From Palsa-504 sp963819785 (GTDB lineage: Bacteria; Actinomycetota; Actinomycetes; Streptosporangiales; Streptosporangiaceae), in contig CAWFXW010000026.1 in the NCBI GenBank assembly GCA_963819785.1, positions 744,001-808,000 on the forward strand: a stretch of 64,000 bases of DNA, given 5' to 3'. Below, one piece after another: positions 7,546 through 16,110 of the stretch. The notes under the pieces are model-generated. The model had not been told where the DNA came from. It searched no databases and worked only from the letters and a program-made list of their open reading frames with translations. A program made the position numbers and the translations under genes. Position 1 is the first letter of the stretch. Every line of letters begins with the position of its first letter.

Positions 7546-10188
7546 TCACCACGGCGGCTCGCTTGCACATCGGGGCCCGCCCAGCGGGCAACTCCCGATC
7601 GCCAAGGCTACCAGACCGCGGCGGATCCACGAACTCGGACCGGAGCGATGGTCAGGCGGCGCCGTCCTGAGCCGGCGCGGGCTCCGGCAGGGGGGCCGGA
7701 GGTGCGGGGGCCTCAGGTGCGGCTGGTGCTTCCGCCACTGCGTCCGCGGCTGCGTCCGCGTGGCGGCGCTGGCGGCGCTGGCGGCGCTGGCGGCGCTGGT
7801 GCCCGACCGGCGGCGGCGACGGCGGCCGTTGCCGCTTCGCTGCGGCTCGGCCTGGCCGCTGGGAGCCTCGGCGGTGACCGCCGGGGTGGTGTCCGCGTGC
7901 TGGGCATCAGCTTGCTGGCCGTCGGCGGCGCTCGGGTCCGGGGCGGGGGTGTCCGTGCGGACGCGAGCGGCGATGGTAGCCGGGCTCGCGTTACCGCCGC
8001 GGGACCCGTTGCCGCCGTTGCCTCCGCCACGCTGGTGCACGTGGTGGGAGGCCTGCGTGTCCGCCTCGGGGTCGAACGCGACGATCACGCCGCGCCCGTT
8101 GCAGCACTCGCACGGCACCGAGAAGGCCTCGAGCAGGCCCGCGCCGACCCGCTTCCGGGTCATCTGGACCAGCCCCAGCGAGGTGACCTCGGCCACCTGA
8201 TGCTTGGTCCGGTCCCGGGCCAGGCATTCCAGCAGCCTGCGGAGCACCAGCTCGCGGTTGCTCTCCAGAACCATGTCGATGAAGTCGATGACCAGGATGC
8301 CGCCCACGTCACGCAGCCGGAGCTGGCGGACGATCTCCTCGGCGGCCTCCAGGTTGTTCCTGGTGACGGTCTCCTCGAGGTTCCCGCCCTGGCCGGTGAA
8401 CTTGCCGGTATTGACGTCGATGACCGTCATGGCCTCGGTCTTGTCGATGACCAGCGAGCCGCCGCTGGGCAGCCACACCTTGCGTTCCAGCGCCTTGGCC
8501 AGCTGCTCGTCAATGCGATAGGCGCCGAACACGTCGCGGTCGTCGGTCCAGCGGGTGAGGCGTTCGGCCAGGTGCGGGGCGACGTACCGGACGTATTCGT
8601 CGACCGTGTCCCAGCCCTCGTCGCCGGCCACGACCAGGTTGGAGAAGTCTTCGTTGAACACGTCCCTGATGACCCGGATGGTCAGGTCGGGCTCGCTGTA
8701 GAGCAGCGCGGGCGCGCTGGCCGTCTTGGCCTTCTTCTCGATCGCCTCCCACTGAGCGGCGAGGCGGGACACGTCGCGGGCCAGCTCTTCCTCGGCCGCG
8801 CCCTCGGCCGCGGTGCGGACGATGACGCCACCATCCTCCGGCATGACCTTCTTCAGGATCTGCTTGAGCCGGTTCCGTTCGGTGTCGGGCAGCTTGCGGC
8901 TGATGCCGGTCATCGACGCGCCGGGCACGTAGACCAGGTACCGGCCGGGCAGGCTGATCTGGCTGGTCAGCCGGGCGCCCTTGTGCCCGACCGGATCCTT
9001 GGTGACCTGCGCGAGCAGCGACTGGCCGGCCTTGAGCGCGGACTCGATCCGCTTGGGCTGGCCCTCCAAACCGCTGACGTCGAAGTTGACCTCGCCCGCG
9101 TAGAGCACCGCGTTACGGCCCTTGCCGACATCGACGAACGCGGCCTCCATGGACGGCAGGACGTTCTGCACCTTGCCCAGGTAGACGTTGCCCACGTAGG
9201 ACTGGTGGCTGGACCGGTTCACGTAGTGCTCGACCAGCACCCCGTCTTCCAGCACCGCGATCTGGGTCCGGTCCTTGCGCTGGCGGACCACCATGGTCCG
9301 CTCGACCGACTCGCGGCGAGCCAGGAACTCCGACTCGGTGATGATCGGCGGACGCCGCCGGCCGGTTTCCCGGCCCTCACGGCGCCGTTGCTTCTTGGCC
9401 TCGAGCCGGGTCGAACCCTTGACCGACCGCACGTCGTCACTGCTGGCACGGCCGGCTGCGCCGGCGGGGCTGGCGTGGCCGGCGGGGCTGGCTGCGCCGG
9501 CGGGGCCGTTCGGCTCGCGGACGTGGACCACGGTGTCCGGCGGGTCATCGGCGCTGAGCTCGGAGCCGGTCCCGTCGGCCGATCCGCGGCGCCGCTTGCG
9601 CCGCCGACGGCGCGCCACGCCGGTCTCCCCGTCTCGGGCCTCGCCGGAGTCGGCGCCGTCATCCGGTCCGCCATCCTCGGCCGTCTCCGCGGATCCCTCG
9701 GCAGCCTGCGGGTCGGCGGCGTCCTGGGCCGGGGCGGCCCGCCGGGTACGCGTCCTTGACGACCGGGACCGGGGGGTCACCGGCTGATCCTGGGCGGCGG
9801 CCTCGGCGTCGGGGCCGGACTGAGCCCCGTCGGCGTCCTGGCTGGCCGGGGCATCCGCGGTCTCGGCCGCGCCGTCCTCGGCGGGCCGGGTCCGGCTGCG
9901 GGTGGGCCTGCGCCTGCGGCGGCGCGCGGCGGCGGTGCCGTCGTCATCGCCGCCGGCGTCATCGACCGCGTTGAAGTTGTCGGGCGGCCCGGCGGGCCGG
10001 GTGGACACCGTTGGCTGGGTGGTAACCGGCGCGGCCGCGGGCCGCATCGCCGGCGGCTGGAACACCACCTGCGGCGGCTGGAACACGGCCGCTGGCACGC
10101 TCGGCGCGGGTGCGTTCAGCTCCCCGGCCGCGCGCCCTCCCCCGGCGCTGTCACTGTTTTCTCTGTCGTACAGCTCGCTCTCGAGCAT
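7546..10188 (-). CDS. rne: Ribonuclease E/G
   Basis: 880 residues as read. RNase E/G initiates mRNA decay and rRNA/tRNA processing. The first ~275 residues are a disordered acidic/basic, Arg-rich region. The catalytic core begins around residue 300 with the S1 domain (NVYLGKVQNVLPSMEAAFVDVG) and continues through the RNase H-like/DNase I-like parts with VIDVNTGKFTG and ILVIDFIDM. The Zn-link cysteines appear as PCECCNGRG, which is C-x-C-C here rather than the usual C-P-x-C. The C-terminus is another Arg-rich tail. The final ~90 residues (after a 9-bp GGCGCTGGC-type repeat at about 7762-7800) look unlike protein; both other frames give plausible Arg/Pro or Ala/Pro tails ending at 7713 or 7652, so the true stop is uncertain. 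Confidence 0.9.
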   Translation of the reverse strand: MLESELYDRENSDSAGGGRAAGELNAPAPSVPAAVFQPPQVVFQPPAMRPAAAPVTTQPTVSTRPAGPPDNFNAVDDAGGDDDGTAAARRRRRRPTRSRTRPAEDGAAETADAPASQDADGAQSGPDAEAAAQDQPVTPRSRSSRTRTRRAAPAQDAADPQAAEGSAETAEDGGPDDGADSGEARDGETGVARRRRRKRRRGSADGTGSELSADDPPDTVVHVREPNGPAGAASPAGHASPAGAAGRASSDDVRSVKGSTRLEAKKQRRREGRETGRRRPPIITESEFLARRESVERTMVVRQRKDRTQIAVLEDGVLVEHYVNRSSHQSYVGNVYLGKVQNVLPSMEAAFVDVGKGRNAVLYAGEVNFDVSGLEGQPKRIESALKAGQSLLAQVTKDPVGHKGARLTSQISLPGRYLVYVPGASMTGISRKLPDTERNRLKQILKKVMPEDGGVIVRTAAEGAAEEELARDVSRLAAQWEAIEKKAKTASAPALLYSEPDLTIRVIRDVFNEDFSNLVVAGDEGWDTVDEYVRYVAPHLAERLTRWTDDRDVFGAYRIDEQLAKALERKVWLPSGGSLVIDKTEAMTVIDVNTGKFTGQGGNLEETVTRNNLEAAEEIVRQLRLRDVGGILVIDFIDMVLESNRELVLRRLLECLARDRTKHQVAEVTSLGLVQMTRKRVGAGLLEAFSVPCECCNGRGVIVAFDPEADTQASHHVHQRGGGNGGNGSRGGNASPATIAARVRTDTPAPDPSAADGQQADAQHADTTPAVTAEAPSGQAEPQRSGNGRRRRRRSGTSAASAASAASAATRTQPRTQWRKHQPHLRPPHLRPPCRSPRRLRTAPPDHRSGPSSWIRRGLVALAIGSCPLGGPRCASEPPW

Positions 10189-10381
10189 TCGGGCAATCTC
10201 CAGTCAGGCCCCCGGGCGCGCGAGTTACGCACGCCGCGCGGGGGCACACATTGTCAACGTAGGCACAGGCGGAGCCGCTCTGGCGGCGGCTCTGGCCACG
10301 CGCGTTAGACACGCGGGACCGGCCGCACTGAGCCTGGTTTCCTGTCTTCATGTCATGGCTCCCTGCACCACAGCAACGCCC

Positions 10382-11116
10382 TCATAACACGCTCGTCCCG
10401 GCCAGAAGGGCCAGCGAACCCTGTGCCAGCCGGGTGGTTACGGGCGGCGAGGACGGGACGAGGCCGTACTGCTCGCGGAGCGCGGTCAGCACGTCATCGG
10501 GCCGTACAGCGGGAGCCATATGTAGAACAACCATTCGAAGAATGGCACAACCTTGTACACCTGCCACGGCAGCGCGCGGGCTGCCGTCAGGATCGGCCGA
10601 TTCGAGCACGTCGAGCGTGACCACGGCCGCGCGGGCGTCCAGGCGCCGGACGCCCTTGTCAGTGAGGCGCTCAACGGGCGCCGCACTGAGGGCGAGGAAA
10701 CCGGCGACGGCCCGCTCAGCCGCCGCCTGCTCCACGCCCGGCAGAACTACTCGCCACTGCGACGCCTCCAGGGCGCTTGGCCCCGCGGAGTCCTCGGTGA
10801 CGTCGATCACATCTATCCCATCAGGCAAAGTCTCGTTCAGCCGCTCGCACACGTGTGCCGCGGCCTGGCGGGAAGTCAGCGCAATACTCAGGTACTCGGC
10901 CTCGCTCGCCACCCCGGTCTGAGTTCCTCCCGCATAGGAGATCCTCGGGTGCGGCGTGAACCCGGCAGAGTAGGCGATCGGCAGCCCGGCCCGGCGCACT
11001 CCCCGCTCGAAGACGCGCGCCACGTCCCTGTGGCTGGCAAACCGCATCTTTCCGCGCTTAGCATACCGGACCACCAGATGCTGCACTGCAGGCAACTGGG
11101 CCGCCGGTCCGGTCAC
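10382..11116 (-). CDS. TIGR03936 family radical-SAM-associated protein (DUF2344)
   Basis: 244 residues. The start (VVRYAKRGKMRFASHRDVARVFERGVRRAGLPIAYSAGFTPHPRISY) is characteristic of the DUF2344 family. The family is almost always encoded next to, or fused to, the TIGR03960 radical SAM protein and is thought to act with it in an RNA-related modification, but the reaction is not established. The gene follows the TIGR03960 gene with only 1 base between stop and start, so the two are coupled. It precedes rne by about 190 bp. Confidence 0.88.
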   Translation of the reverse strand: MTGPAAQLPAVQHLVVRYAKRGKMRFASHRDVARVFERGVRRAGLPIAYSAGFTPHPRISYAGGTQTGVASEAEYLSIALTSRQAAAHVCERLNETLPDGIDVIDVTEDSAGPSALEASQWRVVLPGVEQAAAERAVAGFLALSAAPVERLTDKGVRRLDARAAVVTLDVLESADPDGSPRAAVAGVQGCAILRMVVLHMAPAVRPDDVLTALREQYGLVPSSPPVTTRLAQGSLALLAGTSVL

Positions 11117-11117
11117 A

Positions 11118-13055
11118 CTACCTCCCGCCCACTACGGGAAGCAGGCGCCTCCCGTCGAGCCGCTCCCCGGTCGGACCCACCTGGATCTCGGTACCCATAG
11201 CTGAGCAGACCCCGCATTCATAACACGGAGTCCAGCGGCAATCTTCCACCTCGGCCGGTCCCTCGGGGGCGATGGATTCCTGCCAGTCCTGCCAGAGCCA
11301 GTCGCGGTCAAGGCCCGCGTCCAGGTGATCCCAGGGGAGCACCTCACTGTAATCACGTTCGCGCGTAGTGTACCATGCGACGTCCACCGGCTCGGCGGCC
11401 AGCGCGGACGCGGCGTTGCGCGTCCACCGCTCGAACGAGAAATGCTCGCTCCACCCGTCAAATCGCGCGCCGTCCCGCCACGCGGCCTCGATGACCTTGC
11501 CCACCCGGCGGTCACCCCGGGACAGCAGGCCCTCGATGATGCCCGGCTGGCCGTCGTGGTAGCGGAACCCGATGGCCTTGGCGTAGCCACGGTCGGCGCG
11601 CAGCGCGCCGCCGAGCTTGCGCAGCCGCTCGTCCACCACCTCGGCCGGGCACTGGGCGGCCCACTGAAACGGCGTGTGCGGCTTGGGCACGAAGCCGCCG
11701 ATCGAGACCGTGCAGCGGATGTCGCGCCGGCCGGCCGCCTCCCGGCCCGCGGCGATGACCCGGCGGGCCAGCTGGGCTACGGCCAGTACGTCCTCGTCGG
11801 TCTCGGTGGGCAGCCCGCACATGAAGTACAGCTTCACCTGCCGCCAGCCACTGGCGTAGGCCGTGGTCACGGTGCGGATCAGGTCGTCCTCGGTGACCAT
11901 CTTGTTGATCACCTTGCGCATCCGCTCGGAGCCGCCCTCGGGAGCGAAGGTCAGCCCGGAGCGGCGGCCGTTGCGGCTCAGCTCGTTGGCCAGGGTCACG
12001 TTGAACGCGTCCACCCGGGTGGACGGGAGCGACAGGCCGACGTTCGTGCCCTCGTAGCAGTCGGCGAGGTCGACCGCGATCTCGTCGATCTCGCTGTGGT
12101 CGGCGCTGGACAGGGACAGCAGGCCGACTTCGTCGAACCCGCTGGCCTGGAGGCCGTTCGCGACCATCGAGCCGACGGTGGTGATGGACCGCTCCCGGAC
12201 CGGCCGGGTGATCATCCCGGCCTGGCAGAACCGGCAGCCGCGGGTGCAGCCGCGGAAGATCTCCACGCTGTACCGCTCGTGCACGGTCTCCGCGACCGGG
12301 ACGATGGGCCGGCGCGGATAGGGCCACGCGTCCAGGTCCATCACTGTATGTTTCGAAACTGTGGGCGGAACACCTTGACGGTTCGGAGTCACGTTCGATA
12401 TCCTGCCGTCAGGGTGATACGTTACGTCGTAGAAGCGGGGTACGTAGGCAACCGTCGAGAGCCGCAGCAGCAGGCCGTCCCGGCCGCCGGGCTGCCCGGC
12501 GCGCTTCCAGTCACGGATCAGGCCGGTGATGGCGAGCACGGCCTGCTCACCGTCACCAAGAACCACGGCGTCCAGGAAGTCGGCGATGGGTTCCGGGTTG
12601 AACGCCGCGTGGCCCCCGGCTATGACGAGGGGGTGATCGCCGGTCCGTTCGGAAGAAAAAAGCGGGATCCCCGCCAGATCGAGCACGGTGAGGAGGTTTG
12701 TATAGGCCATCTCGGTCGCGAAGCTGATCCCGAGCGCGTCGAAGGCGCCGACCGGGCGGTGCGCGTCCACCGTGAACTGAGGTACGCCGTGTTCGCGCAT
12801 GAGCGTCTCGAGGTCGGGCCACACGGTGTACGTGCGCTCGGCGAGCACGCCCTCGCGCTCGTTCAGCACCTCGTAGAGGATCTGGACGCCCTGGTTGGGC
12901 AGCCCGACCTCGTAGGCGTCCGGATAGCACAGCGCCCACCGGACGTCGGCGCTGTCCCAGTCCTTGATGACTGAGCCAACCTCACCGCCGACGTACTGGA
13001 TCGGCTTGCGCACGCGCGGCAGCAGCTGCTCGAGCGCCGGGTAGAACGGAGTCAA
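11118..13055 (-). CDS. TIGR03960 family B12-binding radical SAM protein
   Basis: 645 residues from a TTG at 13055. It has an N-terminal B12-binding-like domain (DVRWALCYPDAYEVGLPNQG), then the radical SAM core with the cluster motif C-x3-C-x2-C (RGCTRGCRFCQAGM), LTFAPEGGSERMRKVINK and the C-terminal part. The product likely binds [4Fe-4S], SAM and possibly cobalamin; its substrate is unknown. In homologues the N-terminus reads M-S-V-E-S-V-F-P-x-L-E. Here an ATG at 13062 opens M-P-V-D-S-V in the neighbouring frame, and skipping one C (13044) would join it exactly to YPALEQLLP, so the real start is probably 13062 with a one-base insertion. Confidence 0.85.
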   Translation of the reverse strand: MTPFYPALEQLLPRVRKPIQYVGGEVGSVIKDWDSADVRWALCYPDAYEVGLPNQGVQILYEVLNEREGVLAERTYTVWPDLETLMREHGVPQFTVDAHRPVGAFDALGISFATEMAYTNLLTVLDLAGIPLFSSERTGDHPLVIAGGHAAFNPEPIADFLDAVVLGDGEQAVLAITGLIRDWKRAGQPGGRDGLLLRLSTVAYVPRFYDVTYHPDGRISNVTPNRQGVPPTVSKHTVMDLDAWPYPRRPIVPVAETVHERYSVEIFRGCTRGCRFCQAGMITRPVRERSITTVGSMVANGLQASGFDEVGLLSLSSADHSEIDEIAVDLADCYEGTNVGLSLPSTRVDAFNVTLANELSRNGRRSGLTFAPEGGSERMRKVINKMVTEDDLIRTVTTAYASGWRQVKLYFMCGLPTETDEDVLAVAQLARRVIAAGREAAGRRDIRCTVSIGGFVPKPHTPFQWAAQCPAEVVDERLRKLGGALRADRGYAKAIGFRYHDGQPGIIEGLLSRGDRRVGKVIEAAWRDGARFDGWSEHFSFERWTRNAASALAAEPVDVAWYTTRERDYSEVLPWDHLDAGLDRDWLWQDWQESIAPEGPAEVEDCRWTPCYECGVCSAMGTEIQVGPTGERLDGRRLLPVVGGR

Positions 13056-13154
13056 CAGGCATCTAAGTAGGTTATCTGAACGGGCCGTGGTGATACCGCA
13101 GCGCAGCGGATCGCTCGCCGGGGCCGAGCGGTCCGGGGATACGATTGGCACGCT

Positions 13155-13880
13155 ATGGGCGGACCAGACGTGCGCCCGGTCGTGATCCTGGCCGACGATG
13201 ACGAGGCGATCACGTCCAACCTGGCGCCATTCCTCGACCGGGCCGGGTTTACCGTGCACGTCGCCTCGGACGGGGATGCCGCGCTCGAGCTGGTCGAGCG
13301 GCTCGATCCGGACGGCTGCGTACTCGACGTGCTGATGCCGGGACCGGACGGGCGGGAGGTGCTGCGCCGCCTGCGGCGCGGCGGTCGCTGGCTGCCGGTC
13401 GTGCTGCTCACCCAGGTCGGCGAGTCGGCCGAGCGGGCGATCGCCCTCGACGAGGGCGCGGACGACTACCTCAACAAGCCCTTCGACCCATATGAGCTGC
13501 TCGCGCGGCTCCGCGCGGTGCTGCGCCGCGCCCGGCCCGGGCGCAGGCCGCTCTCGGCGTCGCCGACGCTGCGCGCCGGTGACCTGCGGATGGACCGGAT
13601 CTCCCGGCGCGCCTGGCTCCGGGACGCTGAGCTCGTGCTCACGCCGAAGGCGATGCTGCTGCTTGACTACCTGCTCACCCACCCGGACGAGCTGATGACC
13701 CGGGAGCGGCTGCTCGAGGTCTTGTGGGGGTTCGACTTCCCGGTCGGGACGCGGGCGGTGGACAACCGGATCGCGGAACTGCGCCGCGCGCTGAGCGACG
13801 ATCCCGCGCGGCCGGAATGGATCGCGACCGTACCCGGCCAGGGCTACCGGTTCGTGGCCCGGGTGGACGACGCGCGATGA
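13155..13880 (+). CDS. OmpR-family response regulator
   Basis: 241 residues. The receiver domain (residues 8-122) has the acidic pocket ILADDDEA, the phospho-acceptor Asp in CVLDVLMPGPDG and the conserved Lys in LNKPFDPYE. The winged-helix DNA-binding domain follows (residues 145-238), with LTPKAMLLLDYLLTHPDELMTRERLLEVLWG and the final PGQGYRFVA. It is the partner of the downstream kinase: an ATG for that gene overlaps this stop codon (ATGA at 13877-13880). Upstream is TACGAT at 13140, 9 nt before the ATG. The gene is divergent from the TIGR03960 gene. Confidence 0.92.
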   Translation: MGGPDVRPVVILADDDEAITSNLAPFLDRAGFTVHVASDGDAALELVERLDPDGCVLDVLMPGPDGREVLRRLRRGGRWLPVVLLTQVGESAERAIALDEGADDYLNKPFDPYELLARLRAVLRRARPGRRPLSASPTLRAGDLRMDRISRRAWLRDAELVLTPKAMLLLDYLLTHPDELMTRERLLEVLWGFDFPVGTRAVDNRIAELRRALSDDPARPEWIATVPGQGYRFVARVDDAR

Positions 13881-13898
13881 GGCGCGCGCCGCCGGATC

Positions 13899-14902
13899 GT
13901 GCGCGGAGTTCTCGCCCCGCTGCTCGGCGGGGTGATCCTCGGGGTCATCCTGCAGGCGGCCGACCCCCGGGTGCGGCTGTACACGGCGGCGGCACCGGGC
14001 CTGGTGGCGGCGCCGCCGGGCCTGCTCGGCACGGCCGTGGTGGCCATCGCCATCCTGGCCCGGCGGCGGGCTATGAGCGCCGCGGCGGTGGCGGCCGCGG
14101 CGGCGAGCGCGGCGGCCGTCCGGCAGGTGGCCGAGGAAGCCGCCAGGGACCGGCTCCGCTTTTTCATGCGGCTGGACCATGAGCTGAAGAACCCGCTGAC
14201 CGCGATCCGCGCCGGGCTGGCGAACATCGAGCAGGGCGGGGGCATGGCCCTGGCCAGCGCCGGGACCGTCGCGGCCCTGGCCAGCGTGTCGGTCGCAGGC
14301 GGACCGGATCGCCCGGCTGGTCGGCGATCTGCGCAAGCTGGCCGACCTGGAGACCCAGGAGATCGAGATGGCACCGGTCGACGTGACCGGCCTGCTCGAC
14401 GAGGTAGCCGAGGCCGTCGCCGAGATCCCCGAGGCCCGCCGAGCGGATTATCCGGGTGACGGTGCCCCGGGCCCCGTGGCCGCTGCCGCTGGTCGAAGGC
14501 GACCGGGACCTGCTGTTCATCGCCGTGCAGAACCTGGTCGCCAACGCGGTCAAGTTCTCCGCCCCCGGTGACACGGTCGAGGTCCGGGCCAGCGAGGACG
14601 GCGATGCGCTGCTGCTCGAGGTGGCCGACACCGGGGCCGGAATCCCGCCGGACGAGATCGGGCAGGTCTGGCAGGAACTGGCCCGGGGCCGGGCCGCGCG
14701 CAGCCTGCCCGGGACCGGCATCGGGCTCGCGCTGGTCCGCGTCATCGTCGTCCGGCATGGGGGGCAGGTAGCCGTCCGCAGCCGGGATGGCCAGGGCACG
14801 GTGGTCGGTATCCGGCTACCGGTACCAGAGCGTGCCAGGATCGCGCCGGATGTCCCTAGTTTGCGACAAGACCGGGATACGCCCGGAATGGCCGCCGTCT
14901 AG
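13899..14902 (+). pseudogene. Sensor histidine kinase, disrupted by two frameshifts
   Basis: A complete HisKA/HATPase kinase can be read only by changing frame twice. Part 1 (13899 to ~14294) has two hydrophobic segments and the phospho-acceptor motif LDHELKNPLTAIRAG. Part 2 (~14296-14439, +1 frame) continues QADRIARLVGDLRKLADLE. Part 3 (14441-14902, +1 again) has the N box (NLVANAVKFSAPGD), G1 (DTGAGIPPDEI) and G2 (GTGIGLALVR). Each junction is repaired by removing one base, for example G14295 and C14440. An ATG at 13877 overlapping the response-regulator stop may be the ancestral start with a further shift; the GTG at 13899 is in frame with part 1. The gene is either inactivated or mis-sequenced. 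Confidence 0.8.
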
Positions 14903-14961
14903 CTTGGCACCTGTGCGACGCGGCGTCGCACGATTGCGCCCCGACCAACTGAGGGAATTCG

Positions 14962-15480
14962 ATGATCAACTACCGCTCTGCCGTGCTGAGCCTGGCGGCC
15001 GGTGCGGCCGGCCTGTCCGTGACCGCGTGCACCGCCGGGATCACCACGGCCAGCTCGCCCACGGCCAGTGCGCGCGCTCCGGCCCGGAGCGCGTCCGTGG
15101 CCGCGACCGGGTCCTCGTCGAGCCGGGCCAGTTCGGGCCGCATGATAACGGTCACCGGATCGGTCGGCCGCTTTCCGGTCCCGGCCCGGGCGAAGGTGAC
15201 CGAGAACATCGCCATCGATCAGAAGGACGTCATCGTCGCCTTCGGCTCGGTTACCCCAGCCGACGTGTCGAGCTTCTATGCCACGGAACTGCCGCGGGCC
15301 GGGTACACGATCTCGGGCAACTCCGTGGTCAGCGAGGGTGGCGGCATCGTGGCGTTCATCTTTTTCAGCGGCCACGGCTACAAGGGCGACATCGGCGCGC
15401 TGTCCAAGGCCCCCGCCTCCGATGCGAGCTTGGGACTCGGGACCAAGAACGTGACCACGATCACGTTCACGCTGAAGTGA
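14962..15480 (+). CDS. Putative lipoprotein, first of a tandem paralogous pair
   Basis: 172 residues. The N-terminus is a lipoprotein signal with a lipobox ending in Cys (SVTAC, Cys about residue 23), followed by a Ser/Ala/Thr-rich linker of about 35 residues. A globular domain of roughly 110 residues follows, with ITVTGSVGRFPVPARAKV, FGSVTPADVSSFYATELPRAGY and a final beta-rich part. No known enzyme motif is visible. Close similarity to the next gene shows tandem duplication. The domain pattern (a potential, then residue-scale strands ending in NVTTITF) suggests a cell-surface binding or sensor role near the two-component genes, but that is inference. Confidence 0.75.
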   Translation: MINYRSAVLSLAAGAAGLSVTACTAGITTASSPTASARAPARSASVAATGSSSSRASSGRMITVTGSVGRFPVPARAKVTENIAIDQKDVIVAFGSVTPADVSSFYATELPRAGYTISGNSVVSEGGGIVAFIFFSGHGYKGDIGALSKAPASDASLGLGTKNVTTITFTLK

Positions 15481-15569
15481 GGCCCGGCTTGCGGCCAAAC
15501 CTGGCTCGTCCGGTCGGGCGGGCGTCTAGATTGGGCACCTGTGACTTCCGGACCGAGTGAAGGAAAGCG

Positions 15570-16094
15570 ATGAACAGGTACCGCTCTGCTGCGCTGGCCC
15601 TGACCGCCTGCGCGGCCAGCCTGTCCGTGGCCGCGTGCTCGGCCGGGACCCCGTCGACCTCTAGTTCGTCCGCCGCGAGTTCGGCCTCGGCGAGCAAGAG
15701 CCCGGTCCCGGTTGTATCGTCCGCCGTGCCGACGTCCGGGCCGGCGATCGCGGGCCGTACGCTCCAGATCAACGGGAAGATCGGCAGCTTCCCGATCCCG
15801 GCCGCGGCGAAGATCGGCGAGAACATGTCGGGCGGCTCGTCGCTCCTCGTCGTCTTCGGCTCGGTCGCCCCCGAGGACGTGGCGCGTTTCTACGCCACGG
15901 CCCTACCGCAGGCCGGATTTACCGTCACGACCAACTCGCTGGTCAGCCAGGGCGGCCAGAACGGGGCGATCATCCAGTTCACCGGTCATGGTTTCAAGGG
16001 CAACATCGAATCGGTGGCTCAGTTCCCGGGCGCCGCCGTCGCCGGGATCGGCTCCACGAACGTGACCACGGTCATCATGTCCCAGTCGTCGTAG
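15570..16094 (+). CDS. Putative lipoprotein, second of a tandem paralogous pair
   Basis: 174 residues, paralogous along its whole length to the gene 89 bp upstream. Shared positions include the lipobox (SVAAC, Cys about 23), I-N-G-K-I-G-S-F-P-I-P, G-S-V-A-P-E-D-V-A-R-F-Y-A-T, A-G-F-T-V and G-H-G-F-K-G-N-I, and the terminal NVTTVIM. The linker after the Cys is Ser/Ala/Thr/Val-rich. RBS GAAAGG lies 7 nt before the ATG. The upstream spacers of both copies also look alike (GGCACCTGTG element before each), so the promoters may have been duplicated too. Function unknown. Confidence 0.75.
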   Translation: MNRYRSAALALTACAASLSVAACSAGTPSTSSSSAASSASASKSPVPVVSSAVPTSGPAIAGRTLQINGKIGSFPIPAAAKIGENMSGGSSLLVVFGSVAPEDVARFYATALPQAGFTVTTNSLVSQGGQNGAIIQFTGHGFKGNIESVAQFPGAAVAGIGSTNVTTVIMSQSS

Positions 16095-16110
16095 TAAGGC
16101 TTCAGCCTCG

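Noticed and set aside
7393..9759. 788-residue plus-strand open frame over RNase E
   Set aside because: It is the antisense shadow of rne, a usual effect in high-GC DNA; it has no recognisable domain.
13056..14336. Upstream extension of the TIGR03960 frame to 1072 residues
   Set aside because: It runs antisense through the response regulator and kinase genes, which have clear conserved motifs on the plus strand.
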